Below the pieces are notes generated by a model. That model was not told the origin of the DNA, made no database searches, and worked only from the letters and a program-made list of their open reading frames with translations. Below are positions 63,971 through 64,000 of a stretch of DNA of 64,000 bases, in pieces. The position numbers were made by a program, and so were the translations under genes. Position 1 is the stretch's first letter, and each line of letters starts with the position of its first letter. The DNA is from Acidobacteriota bacterium (GTDB lineage: Bacteria; Acidobacteriota; Vicinamibacteria; Vicinamibacterales; CAVVIG01): positions 62,001 through 126,000 of the forward strand of contig JACPZW010000027.1 in the NCBI GenBank assembly GCA_016195265.1, written 5' to 3'.

Positions 63971-64000
63971 CTCGCAACGCTCCTCGCGCTGTCGGTTCTG
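63968..64000 (+). CDS. Start of an exported protein, cut by the window end
   Basis: ATG 63968 followed by ten codons, LATLLALSVL, a hydrophobic start typical of a signal peptide. It continues beyond the window. It is probably the third gene of the sigma-FecR unit. Confidence 0.55.
   Translation, partial: MLATLLALSVL

Overview
The window is about 64 kb of high-GC DNA, fully coding apart from short gaps. It looks like an acidobacterium, most likely class Vicinamibacteria (subdivision 6). The evidence is indirect but consistent: six large orphan FtsX/MacB permeases of the acidobacterial ADOP type (one beside a PadR regulator), a TonB-type outer-membrane receptor with an N-terminal carboxypeptidase-like domain, a PIG-L protein, an M19 dipeptidase and amidases with exported N-termini, and a caa3-like oxidase cluster. 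I see no rRNA, tRNA, CRISPR array, phage module, transposase or replication origin.

Layout. 1-10 kb: a conserved hypothetical, an acyl-CoA synthetase, a PIG-L deacetylase, the TonB receptor and an FAD oxidoreductase. 10-19 kb: Ada, a ketopantoate-reductase-like gene, an ADOP permease, and a coupled phosphatase plus ADP/ATP-carrier-like transporter with HEAT repeats. 18.5-19.6 kb: a HEPN/MNT (type VII) toxin-antitoxin pair. 19.7-26 kb: a second ADOP, TfoX-like, serine hydrolase, FGE-sulfatase-domain and GNAT genes. 26-28.4 kb: a cytochrome c and beta-barrel pair diverging from a DtxR-type regulator across an operator-like palindrome, then a cut-off ferritin-like gene. 28-34 kb: amino-acid oxidase, dipeptidase, ABC-2 exporter and MFS transporter. 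34.5-39.6 kb: two tandem ADOPs. 40-43.5 kb: a coupled two-subunit TPP decarboxylase plus cyclase operon, a VOC protein and a WYL regulator. 43.5-48 kb: two Uma2 proteins, a creatininase-like protein and an amidase. 48.3-53 kb: Rrf2 regulator plus the cytochrome oxidase operon. 53-62 kb: a decayed TPR gene, two ADOPs, a two-gene nucleotidyltransferase-like operon, a PEP-mutase-like enzyme and PadR. 62-64 kb: an ECF sigma factor with a FecR-like partner.

The most unusual signal is between the genes. Nearly every gap carries a short array of 7-, 8-, 9- or 11-base units that hold phase strictly while the unit sequence drifts. Each locus has its own word, and many loci have a forward block followed by a reverse-complement block. 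The arrays abut or contain start and stop codons, and one encodes the C-terminal tail of Ada. The heptamer arrays resemble the short tandemly repeated repetitive (STRR) sequences of cyanobacteria, but here there are at least 27 arrays in 64 kb with many words. A second layer is a palindromic element beginning GTAG (REP/REPIN-like single or double hairpins), present in nine recognisable copies plus relatives. It often supplies the TAG stop codon of the neighbouring gene and in a few places sits inside reading frames (CoxC-like N-terminus, MFS loop, PIG-L linker, HEPN tail). No RAYT transposase, reverse transcriptase or other obvious agent lies in the window.
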